A stretch of DNA of 64,000 nt from Cryptomeria japonica (taxonomy: Eukaryota > Streptophyta > Pinopsida > Cupressales > Cupressaceae), in the NCBI RefSeq assembly GCF_030272615.1, contig NC_081415.1, forward strand, positions 266,667,425 to 266,731,424, written 5' to 3'. The translations under genes and the position numbers were made by a program. Below, piece by piece: positions 45,571 to 55,583 of this stretch (its first letter is position 1; the number at the start of each line of letters is the position of its first letter). The notes under the pieces were generated by a model. The model saw only the letters and a program-made list of their open reading frames with translations. It searched no databases and had not been told where the DNA came from.

Positions 45571-47384
45571 TGAGGAATTCTTTTTGTTAGGACAAGCCCT
45601 AGACGCAGAGGGGGTACCCTAAAAAAACAAAATTAACATGAGATATTAGTACAGATAATAAATTAAACATAATTTTAAAAATATAAAATGAAATGACTTG
45701 CATATTCCATCAAAACAATACATAAAAAGGGTTGTACAAAATATGATACCATATAGCCTTGTAGGCCAAAATTGATCATTGAGAGCATGATGTCATCAAT
45801 TTGGGACATTTGGTCCCCTGTCAAAACCTACAAACCAAAAATTGGACCAAGCATTAAAGATAGTTAGTATATCTTGTATTTTTTTGAATTCAAAGTGTAC
45901 TATTCTATTTTAACATGTTACAAAATTTATAACTCAGGCATCAAAGTTGCAATTGTAGTAACTGGGGGAGGAGTATGAGATACCGCTACTGCATCCTGAA
46001 ATGCATATTATTTTTCTCAATTTAAATCGATGTATAAATGAAAATTCATTTATGTAATTACAAATTTAAAGTGACTAATAAATAAAATGCTATGAATTCA
46101 AATCAACACACCTGTGTCTGTTGCTCATGGGCAAACACCATGTCCATCAACTCATTTGTCAGCATGAAATCCTTAGTCGTGAGGGCCTAACATCTACTCT
46201 TGCAAATCATGCACTGATGAGATGTGGATCCATTTGCACCAGTTACATCATCTATCCCTGAGAAATTGACACACATATGCTAGATGGGCTCTCTGTCACC
46301 ACCTAGAGCAACTAATGGCTCATCATCCAATACAATAGGGTGTGCTAATGATGTCCCATGCTGGATGATGGTGCCAGTCAACGTTGTGTCTACTTGAAGA
46401 GTCTGTAGCTCCATCGACTCTTTCAGCTCTACTGGGATAGTCTGATGCACCTTGGGTTTGGGTGCTAGGGGGTGGTGACTCTCCACGGGTAATTGCCTAT
46501 GAGCTCTAGATCTATCTTGGGCAGAGCCACCACCTCTACCATGGAACTCTCTCATGTCAAAATAGTTTGGGTGCACATTGAGCACAAACTCACAATATAC
46601 TTTTCTCAAAAAATATAATGGCACCTCATAATTATTACAAGGTGGATCATCAAAGACCATCCACCACCTTTGCCAAAAAAGATTCTTCATCTGCACATTG
46701 GTACACTAATGTATGGGAAACCTCTTTGCATTAAGAGGTAATGATTGACCATTTTGGGGATCAATGAAAAGGGCACATATTTGCTGTTTACTAATATTTT
46801 TGTTTTTTACTCCCTCATATGATAGCTCATCGGCATAGAATTGACAACACCTATCCCTAAAGCTTCCCCATTTGGTAATTTATATGGAAACAACTATGGC
46901 ACCACTAGCTAATGTTTCTAGGCTAGTGGCGAGGGATTGATGATGCTCAAGTTCGGATGTTTTCAATTTAACAATCAGTCTATTGATTTTAGACGTATTT
47001 TGTCCTAACCGATTAATTAATTGCTCCTGTGTTTCAGGTGTACGGTCAAAAGGAGGAATTGGGGGTGTATCTTGCGGGTTTTTCAGGAGGTGCATTTGGT
47101 TGTTCTTGTTGTGGATTAGAAGAATCTATTTTCACAAACAAAAAATGAAAAAACCTAATCAAAATAGGTGAAATTAAATTCAATATGTAAAACAAATTGA
47201 ACAAATGGGAAAGAAAGATAAAAATAAACAAAAAACTAACCTTGATCCATAGTGTCTGGAGGAGAGATATAGCACCCTGTTCGCAGTTTAGGAGAGAAAA
47301 TGAAGAAAAAACAAAGTAAAAACGTGCTATTCATGGGAAAATAAGACCCAGTTTTTAAAAAAGAACTTTTTTATGACAGGCACC

Positions 47385-47545
47385 GCATACACAGTTCTTT
47401 TGAGATTATTAGCACGTACACACTCATTTTTCTATAAGTAGCATGTACACGCTCATTTTCCTAGAGGTAGCACATACGCGCTACCTTCTCTAGGCATGGG
47501 AACAAAAAACCGAAGTGCGTACGCAGTCATTTCAAATTTTAGAAC
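47385..47545. repeat. Subterminal GTACGCGC-type motif cluster (right)
   Basis: AGCACGTACACACTCATTTT, AGCATGTACACGCTCATTTT, AGCACATACGCGCTACCTTC and AAGTGCGTACGCAGTCATTT, within 240 bp of the right terminus. Related to the clusters at 28338 and 31105. Confidence 0.65.
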
Positions 47546-47600
47546 CACGTATGAGCTGCGTGTTTTTCCATGTTTTTTTTGGGTGGTTTCCACTTTTCTG

Positions 47601-47624
47601 ACCACCATCTTTTTGCACATACCC
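47601..47624 (-). repeat. Right terminal inverted repeat of G
   Basis: Reverse complement begins GGGTATGTGCAAAAAGATGG. It matches 27477-27500 at 22 of 24 positions. AAAG follows at 47625-47628. Confidence 0.8.
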
Positions 47625-47639
47625 AAAGGTGGTGTCTGA

Positions 47640-48347
47640 TGTATCAACACTATCTATGGCTGGTGGCTACTCAAGCCCTCAAATCCTTGTCATGGTGGTC
47701 TCGTGGGTATATAATAGGATGAGGATCATGAGTTGATCTCTAGCTCTATTTGAACTAAGTCGTATAGTTCCCTATGTTGTCTGGCGCTCCTTTAAGGTCT
47801 ATGCATGATCTATGAAGACTGAGGTATGTGTGAAATAGTGATGATATTAGATAGGATTTGTTGGAGAAGGGACCACCACTCCTGTACTCTGACTGTAGAA
47901 GAAGAAATAAAAATCAAATTAGATATACATCACAATGAAAATTCCAAACAAACTTAATTAAATAAAAGATTCTTACCTAGATCTCCCACCTGCCAGTGTG
48001 GATCATGTGTTGTGGTCACCTCTAATCTAGATTATCTTCCCTCTCTATGCTCATAGTGTCTCTATACTTCAGTAGGTGGTGTTGTAGGAGATGATTGGCA
48101 TAAGCTCAAGGTGGGTCTCCTGAAATCATCTCCCTCTCCTTTAGCTGACATTGTTGGTGGATTTAGGACTATGGTGTCATCCTCAGAGTGATGACAAATC
48201 TCTTCCTCCTCTCCCTCTTCTTCCTCCTCTCTCTTCTCCCCCTCCTCCCCTTCCTCCTCCTTCTCTCCCCCACCTTCCCCAGATCATCATCCTCATCATC
48301 CTCAACCCAAACTCCCTCCTCATTGATATCTCCATCACCTCCTTTGC

Positions 48348-48396
<49 letters not shown>

Positions 48397-49660
48397 TCTA
48401 TCTTGCTAGTCTCCCTCCTCTCCTCTCTAATCCTCATGATCTATTGTATCTTCGTCACTTGGGTCCTTAGATGTCTTGTGATCCTCGCTAGTGGAGCTAA
48501 CTGATTGCCTCCATGGCCTTGGATCACCCCTTAGATAGTCTACAGAAAAAATGCCTCTGAGGTAATTCCTGTCCCACCATGTGATGTACCCATGGTGAGC
48601 TCCCATGTCATCATTAAAGGGGACCATGACATCTCGATCAGAATCATTTGAGGCTATCATCTCAATCTCATCACTGCAAGGCCTAGGAACTACTCTCGAG
48701 ATCATGATCACTCAATAATGGCGTATAAAGACTGGCACATCTAATGGAATGCCATACTCTAGCCCAAATTATCTCCCAAGTCGGTCGAAATAGAATGGGA
48801 CTACAACATGGTTGTGGAACCCCTTAAGGTAGCGATTCCTCTGCATAAAGAAAAGTTGACGATCTTGATCTCGCCAATGGGCCATGCATCGGTGTGGTCT
48901 CCAGGTGATGACATCTCATCTCAGCCTATAAATCATGATCCTCCAATGCAATAAGTCACCATTTTTTCATGTTCTGGTGAGAGAGTATACATATACTCTA
49001 GGGTCATCCGATCCAATATCAACTAGTAATCCTACTCACCTTGTGCATGTAATATGCTTGAACACCCAAACCTGAACAAGGGTGCATGTCATCATACTAC
49101 ATCCCTCACCATAAACATAATCTCCTAAGTCATGGTAGAGATGGGCAAACATTCTCCATCCCAAGAGAACACTAGATATTGTTCCTCCATCACTCGAATA
49201 GCATAAGTGAGACCCCATGCATGTGACTTCCTTGTCCATCAGGGCATATGGCTAGCCCCATTGTGGTTATCATGAGTCTCCTCATGAATGGAATAGCATT
49301 GGTAGGATTTAGTAACCACTAAATCATAATCTTTCCTCTAGTCTCATTGGGCATGGCCCACCCAATGCTATACATCTACTCTCTCCTAAAAGAAGATGGT
49401 GTATGACATATATGATATCTCACTATGCATCCTCTAATGGGAAGTTTTAGTATGTTGTACACATCCTTAAGCGTAATTGTCATATCTCCCACTAGCAAGA
49501 CAAATGTGGAGGTGTCTATGTCCCATCTCTCCATGAGTGCCATAATCATCATTGGATGGAACTTCATGTATGAAATTTTGCATATGTACCACAACCCTAC
49601 TGCCTTAAGAAGCTCTCTGTCGTCCTGAGACAATTGGGGAATCTGACTCTATAGATTCTG
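47640..49660 (-). pseudogene. Plant mobile domain (PMD, MAIN/MAIL-like) pseudogene
   Basis: Reads from about 49660 downward. The N-terminal part has LSQDDRELLKAVGLWYI and ALMERWDIDTSTFVLLVGDM then TITLKDVYNILKLPIRG, close to the PMD consensus ERW-x-ETHTF...GEMTITLEDV...LPI-G. Further on in shifted frames: WRMFAHLYHDLGDYVYGEG, LVQVWVFKHITC, a VVPFYFDRLGRQFGLEYGIP-like stretch, then an acidic tail with about 15 Asp from a GAT repeat and GEEEGEEEEICHHSEDD. An intron with clean GT-AG ends (47897-47976) precedes a last exon that reaches the edge of transposon G. At least four frameshifts or stops. PMD proteins of plants act in transposon silencing and are often carried by transposable elements. 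Confidence 0.8.
48349..48397. repeat. (ATC)n microsatellite
   Basis: About 16 perfect CAT/ATC units. On the minus strand they encode the poly-Asp tract of the PMD pseudogene. Poly-Ile, poly-Ser and poly-Met readings in other frames are chance. Confidence 0.95.
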
Positions 49661-50684
49661 ATATATAAGTAAAATAGTGTGCTCTTGCATATAGGGTAGT
49701 TTTTTCATAAATAAAACAATTAGCAATTAGTATCATTCTCTCAATCAACTCAACATCAAAAGCTTGATCTTATGCTAGCCCTTGATCACCACATTCGAGG
49801 ACCAAGATACCATGGAAGGACCAGGGCACTCTGAGAGGACCAGGGTGCCTTAGTGGGACCATGGCACCCTGGTGGTACCAGGGTGCCCAGTTGGGACCAT
49901 GGCACCTTAGTGGGACCATGACACCCTTCTAGGGGCACATGTGAAATCGGACTTTCCTCCATGCTAGAAATTCAAATCTAGGTCAACATGAAGTCAACAA
50001 AAAGTATGAAGGTAGTTCGATACACTCACCTTGTCAAGTGGCTGATCGACAATGATAGACTATCGTAGGATCTCCATTCGGGTAGGCATATCAGGTCATC
50101 TTCGAGGCATCATGAGTACAATGTGGAATCCTCTACTACAAATAAGACAAAAAGTGAGAAAATGACAAATGAAAGTGTCATTTTCACTATTTATGAGGTT
50201 TGCAGTTCTCTCTTTTTTAAAACCATAATTTCTGGTTTTCTACTTAATCTTCTATATCTTGAGCTAGAGAAATCTAATTTCTAAACCATTGATGGCATTG
50301 GAATCATGATTCAGTTCTCTTCCTTATCAAATGTTCCATGATGTTCTTTGATAGAACCTCATTGTGAACATTTTTCATCACACTTGTTCACAATTCGACA
50401 TGGTAAACATGATACCCTATTTCACCTTACCAATAAACAAGTTGAAACAGGGGGCATATAGCTACTCATGAATTTCATCACTTCCTTAGTAAGCATTAGT
50501 TGATTTTGTGATTTTATCTAACAAGTTGTTTTGTAGGGTGTGGTTCCTAACAGTGTACTGCAGATATCGTTGGGGCTTTGCCTGACACCTTATGGATATA
50601 TTATTTTTCATGAAATGTTTACTCTTCTATACTTTAGCTTGCATATGCACATAATATCATATGATCACTAAAGTGGGGGCTAAA
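49661..50684. other. Spacer between PMD pseudogene and gypsy LTR
   Basis: No gene. It contains the 19-bp minisatellite (49799-49931), then gypsy 3' internal sequence. 50390-50480 matches 13812-13910, and AAGTGGGGGCTAAA at 50671-50684 is a likely polypurine tract just before LTR copy 2. 50530-50660 also resembles 54110-54250, upstream of LTR copy 3. Confidence 0.65.
49799..49931. repeat. 19-bp minisatellite, seven units
   Basis: Seven consecutive 19-bp units of the type GGGACCATGGCACCCTGGT (GGACCAAGATACCATGGAA, GGACCAGGGCACTCTGAGA, GGACCAGGGTGCCTTAGTG and so on). Periodicity is exact. Confidence 0.93.
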
Positions 50685-52354
50685 TGTAGTGTTGTAAATT
50701 GTACACCCTTAACTGGGTGGTACAATTCCATGCTTAGGTTAGTGCCCGCATTAGTATGTTTGCATCTTTCAATTCAATTACTCCTTAAGAATTTAATTAA
50801 TTAATTTAATTTAATTTAAGGCTTTATTTCATCTCTCTACACATCATAAAATTGGGCCCTTTTACATTAAGTGTACCCCTTTTATTTTATTCTCCCAATA
50901 AATCATTTCATCAAAAACCCTAATTATGTCCTATTTTGACCTTCAAGGCCCGATTTGCATATCTAGACATCTCAAATTCCCATATACTCTTGGAATTTTC
51001 TCTAAAATAACAATATCTTCCTTCCCAAAAAATTTGGTGAAAAGTTGGTCGGACCATGTGTTCGGACCAGGTAGCTACCTACTTGGTCTTGACTTTTTCT
51101 CCCTGAATTTTAGGAGCATGTTTTGGTGGTATTTTAATATTCAAATCCAAGGGATTGGCGGAAAATATTAATTCTAGGTCGGCCTATGACTCAAAACAAA
51201 GTTAGGGTCTCCTACATAAAGCCTTCCTTTCCTCATTTGAAGGATCTAAGATCTAGCGATTGAAGGAGCCTCTTGTGAAGTGAAAGTGTAGGTTATATGA
51301 AGTCTACAACAACAAATAAAGCATTCATCAAGTCTACATCAAGAATTTTCAACATCCATTAGGAGCTTTGAAGACATTGAAGAATAATAGGAGATCACCG
51401 ATGATTGATTGGCTTGTACCTCTCCCTTAGGGTTTGGTATGGTTTCATGTTATTTTCATGTCTTTGCATGAGCTTCAATTTTAGATTTACATGCATTCTT
51501 TAGATCTCTTATTTCATTTGTGATTTGAATCATTTGCATTCATATTTACAAGTATTTTGGGTTTTTTTCTCTGAAGCGTAGGGTAGAACTCTAGATTCTT
51601 TATCACTCTCATTTAGGATCTTGCATACACATAGGATTCTTGCACACACCTTTTTAGTACATTATTGGCTATTTTTGGAGGTGGAAACCACCAAAACAAG
51701 GGGTTTGACTAAGGGAAAACCCTATATATCCACCTAGATAACCTCTTTCAAGTTGTAGGTGCAAGTACAAGAATTTGGCAAACACACAATTTTTGGGACC
51801 GACGGAAGACATAGATACAATCTCAGTGCTAGAATTTGAACTCAGATTACAAAGACCAGGGTGTGGCACCCTGGGATAGGACCAAGGTGTGGTGCCTTGG
51901 TCCCCAAGGGTTTGCATCTTTCGGTGCTAGATCTGCATCTCAGACCCTCAAGACCTCAGATCCAGAGTTCCATCTTTCTATTAGCACAGGGACCAAGGCA
52001 CCCAACGCTCTAGTCCTACCCAATTTGAATCAGATTTCAGCAATAGGTTCACCTCTAACTCAATTTTTCAGTCTTGTTTTCAGTACCTCAGTTTCAGTTT
52101 AGATAGAATCTGCATTTTCACTTTGTGTGTGCTTTGTTTCTCATCTCCTAGCATAGTCGATTGTGGCATCGTATTTTGCATATCTACTCTTTATTACAAC
52201 AAAGGAATAGAAAACCTAAGAGATATTCCTTGAATCTCTCTTCCCTACAAGAAGTATTCAAAGTGAGATATCTACCTAGGCTCTTTCATATTCCACTATG
52301 TGTACATGAGAGTGAAATTAGGTCTTAGTTACTTGGTTCCATTTTTATGCTCCA
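50685..52354 (+). repeat. Gypsy J LTR, copy 2
   Basis: 1670 bp, starts TGTAGTGTTGTAAATTG after a polypurine-like tract and ends ATGCTCCA. Collinear with 14766-16375. It has the presumed TATA region CCTATATATCC (about 51720). Upstream it has 3' internal sequence while copy 1 has a primer site downstream. They therefore look like the 3' and 5' LTRs of one element or of two elements of one family. Confidence 0.82.
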
Positions 52355-52422
52355 TGAAATTAATTAATTAAATAAACAAACATATTTATTTGATTAACAA
52401 AGGAAATTATGGTAAAATAATT

Positions 52423-54054
52423 TCTTTTTGATTGGTAATTTGTGTATATTTTATTAATATAGTAAAAGTCTTGTACATAAAATATTTCCAAAAATAGGGA
52501 TTAACCCCTGTATTAGGTTTCTGACCATAAACAAACATTACTACATACTTTAAAATGCTACACCAAAAGGCATCTTACTACACAATCTACAGTCTAAATA
52601 CAGTAATTTTTTCAAACTCCTACCTACACCATTAAAAAGTATACAACATCAACAAAATGTGGCTTTACTGCGACCCCTTTTATACATTGAAAACCCTCCA
52701 AAACAAAACCTTAAATATTTAAAACCAATAGAGTGAAGAAAAATAGAAAGAGGAATAATTAAAAAATTCTTCTTCTTTTTATCCAGGCATTGATCCAGAA
52801 ATATTTTGGTTTGAACTTCATTTTCTTTTTGGCTTATTTCTTCTTTTCTTTCCTTTCCATCTGCTGCTTCACTTCCTTATCACAAACAAACTCCTTCAAC
52901 GCCTCCCACCCTAACTGTGCTTCCTACATCTAGGTGGCTTTGTCTACACCATCATTCCATAAGATGAAGGTCTGTAACCTGACTCTTCCCCACCTTGCAT
53001 CATACCCTCTCTAAACTAGCACCATAGTCCTTTACCCACTTCCACTCTTGCGAGAATGGAGGTCATTTCATATGCATATTTTTTTGGAACACAAGCCTTC
53101 AACACCCACATAACATCCTCCTTGGTGCCAATCTCTAACCCCCACACAACCAACATAGAGATAATGTATTGGTTTTGTAGCGGAATTCAGCTTTCATGTA
53201 ATCATCTCCAAACAACACATACAAAATCTAAAGAAAGATGGGGCCATCGATTTTAAACAACCTCACAAGAATTTTCTCAAAAAAAATTCCAAAGAAAGCA
53301 ATTTGTTGTTTCGACAAGTGGAGTGAATAGTTGGCCTCTATTCCAACACTTTTCCTTCACCCCAAAAATAACCTTTTGTCATTATCGCAACACCTTAACC
53401 TGCAGAATAAAGCTCACCGCATACATTTGTTGTTTAATACTAACAAATACACCCCTTGTCAAATCAACAATAAAGAATCATAAAATATTCCTTCTTTGGC
53501 AACGTACGACTCACACGAGATCCAACTCAACACCTCAATAATATTCCCACACCACTTCACCGCTCACCTCCTACAATGATATAGCCTTGGAAAGTACATC
53601 AACTATATCATTTCCTTCCCTCAGTACATGAGAAACTTGAAAAGATTTGAAGGTTGCCAATTCAAATTTATCATTTTAATAATCTTGTTAATTGTCTAAG
53701 ATAAAGCCTCTCCTTTAATAATTTAATTAACTATAAATTGGGAGCCGCCTTCCAATTGCAAACATGGTATCGACAACCTTTGTGCCATCCTCACATCCCA
53801 AAATGTCATTTGTGCCTCTACTTTAGTGCTCATGCCATCCAATAGTCTCCTTGACCCAATAGCCACGATATCTCCTCATCAATCCCATGCAACAAACCTT
53901 GCACTAGACGGTCCTAGATTTTCCCTCGATTCTCCATTGAAATTCACTTTAATTCACCCCTCCTCAGGTTTCTACCAATCCAATCTTCTCACTTTTTCAC
54001 CACTCACCTTGTTTCTTTCTGGGATCAACTCAGTAGAGCCCATTATTGGGCCAG
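52423..54054 (-). mobile_element. LINE relic, 5'-truncated
   Basis: 1632 bp, minus strand, flanked by a 16-bp target duplication with one mismatch (TTATGGTAAAATAATT at 52407-52422, TTATGATAAAATAATT at 54055-54070). The element 3' end is at the left with a short A-rich tail (CAAAAAGAAA). The 5' end carries an RNase H domain, so endonuclease and RT are lost by 5' truncation, typical of LINE insertion. Confidence 0.82.
53578..53950 (-). pseudogene. LINE RNase H domain (RVT_3 type), broken
   Basis: Starts VNFNGESRENLGPSSARFVAWD, where the family has a catalytic Asp in F-D-G; here it is Asn. It continues IVAIGSRRLLDGMSTKVEAQ (Glu of the second catalytic position), then WDVRMAQRLSIPCLQLEGGS, and after frame changes VSHVLREGNDIVDVLSKA, the last Asp motif. 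This is the RNase H domain found at the C-terminus of plant LINE polyproteins. Two adjacent stops and later frameshifts make it inactive. Confidence 0.82.
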
Positions 54055-54070
54055 TTATGATAAAATAATT

Positions 54071-54289
54071 AAATAAATAAAAAACATTTATTTAAATAAC
54101 TATAATTTTAGGTATCTACAAATATAATGGTTTTGTTGTATGTGGTTCCTAACATTATGGTATTGCAATTCACTACGTTGGGGGCTTCATTTGACATCCT
54201 TATGAGTATCATTTTTCATGAGTATTTGATTTTCTATACTAACTTTTATATTGACACGATGTCATATAACCACTAAAGTAGGGGCTATA
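54071..54289. other. Host sequence between LINE and gypsy LTR copy 3
   Basis: Noncoding. It resembles 50530-50684 (GTGGTTCCTAACA, TTTTTCATGA, CACTAAAGTAGGGGCTATA), so it is the 3' internal end and polypurine tract of another element of gypsy J's family. Confidence 0.65.
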
Positions 54290-55583
54290 TGTAGTGCCTT
54301 CAATTATACTCCTTAATTTTGATTCCAATTTCACACTCTTCTTGGCACTTGCTTTAGTTTCCACTCCTCTAGATCATTTAAGGATCATTTCTAGCCTTGA
54401 TTTTACCCTCCAACTCAAGCAGATGTGCCTTATTCTATTTTAAATATTCATCATTTTATTTTATATTTAATTCATCAACAAAAAATGAAATTAGGACTAG
54501 AACTAACATTATAGTCCTAGTTTCTCACATCTCCCTTTTGAAGAGCCTATTTTGGTAGAACCTAGGTGCCCAACACATGTCCTACCAAAATCTTTCAAAA
54601 TCAGAAATATTTTAAGCATTGATGTTGACATTATAGAATCTGGTCTTGATTTTTGTGTTTGATCATTTCATGCCCAAATTTAACTAAAACTCAACCTAGT
54701 GACTCATATAAAATCTAGAAGTTTTTCTCATTTTAATAGTTGATTGAAATGATAGTGAAGCTCTACCAAATTGATCACTTGGGTCTACAAATTTGAAGTA
54801 TAATCTAAAACATCAATTTTTCAACATTTTTTACTCAACATTATTACAATATGATTTAAGCTTCAAGGAATATTGGACGATGATAAAAACTTATTGGTTG
54901 ATGATTAACTTGTACCTCTCCTCAAGGGTTTGGTACGATTCTATGGTGTTCTCACATTTTTGAGTTTTAATCTTTAGATCTAAAACTTATAATTTGTTTG
55001 CTATCCTTTATGTATTCTTAAGTTCTTTTGTACACCACCTTTAATTTATTTATAAAGTGTTCCATTATAACACACTTGAGTAGGGTTTCCTTTGATTTTT
55101 TATTCATGTCATTACTCACTAAAATCTTAAACATACTTAAGGTACAAAGCACACACTTTATTTCAATATCCATTCAACTATTCATGGAGGTAAGAATACC
55201 AAAATTTGGGTTTGATTGAGGCAAGATCCTATATAGACACAACCATTTTTCCTCTCTTTGTGCTTGTGCTAGTATAAATTCAAAAAAAATTTACTATGTG
55301 AAGGTGCAAGAAGACTAAGTTTATAGAAACAGACTGTCATCATAAATTTAGGAGAAAAAACCTAGATAGAGGTTCCCAACACCCTAGTCCTACCTATTTT
55401 GGCTATATTTTTAGGTGATAGGAGTCCTAATTCTATTGATCTTAGATCTAGATAAGTTTTATAGTTTGTGCAACTTCAAGATAGGGAAGTCCAACACTTC
55501 AGTTTGACATAGAAACACTCTATTTCAATCATAGGTGCACCTCTATATCTCTATTCTATTTTTGTAGCTTTTTGTGATTTTAA
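54290..55583 (+). repeat. Gypsy J family LTR, copy 3, diverged and truncated
   Basis: Starts TGTAGTGCCTTCAATTATAC. It shares with copies 1 and 2 the phrases GGTTTGGTA.G.TTCTATGGT-like, TATTCATGGAGGTAAG, GATCCTATATAGAC and ATAGGTGCACCTC in the same order, at clearly lower similarity. It is cut at 55583 by copia D. The remainder must lie beyond the window. Confidence 0.75.

Larger units (their letters stand above)
37244..47250 (-). pseudogene. Transposon G second gene: multi-exon, unknown function
   Basis: Antisense to and convergent with the transposase. Proposed start ATG at 47250, exon 1 ATGGATCAAG (47241-47250), then a 115-bp intron (47126-47240, GTTAG...AATAG) into a Pro/Gln-rich exon (SSNPQQEQPNAPPE). 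A one-base frameshift leads to TPETQEQLINRLGQ and a Leu-rich helical stretch, then IYIKLPNGEALGIG. After another shift, the best block is QMKNLFWQRWWMVFDDPPC, NYEVPLYFLRKVYCEFVLN, FDMREFHGRGGGS (46696-46280). Downstream short exons with GT-AG edges include DAVAVSHTPPPV, VLTGDQMSQIDDIM (about 45760-45830), GTPSASRACPNKK (split by element C), NYVDLLNAPDLPVDQERAE, two similar exons ending EASQ, and a last exon ELHTASKRLDFDDPLQV with stop at 37244. I recognise no known domain. Exon calls are by eye. Confidence 0.6.
27477..47624. mobile_element. Transposon G: large DNA transposon with 24-bp inverted termini
   Basis: The two ends carry inverted repeats of 24 bp matching at 22 positions (27477-27500 and 47601-47624; both begin GGGTA and end AAAGATGGTGGT). 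AAAG stands immediately outside each end (27473-27476, 47625-47628), a possible 4-bp target duplication. Span 20,148 bp. Subtracting nested solo LTR F and element C with their duplications leaves about 11.7 kb. Inside are a DDE-type transposase relic (plus), a multi-exon unknown gene (minus), several tandem arrays, and subterminal clusters of GTACGCGC-like motifs near both ends. A 4-bp duplication would be compatible with superfamilies such as Sola, Academ or Ginger; I cannot assign one. That this is a single element rests on the inverted repeats, the flanking AAAG and the shared subterminal motifs. Confidence 0.75.

Noticed and set aside
48151-48504. ORFs with poly-Ile, poly-Ser or poly-Met
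   Set aside because: Produced by the ATC microsatellite. Only the poly-Asp reading on the minus strand fits the PMD pseudogene.
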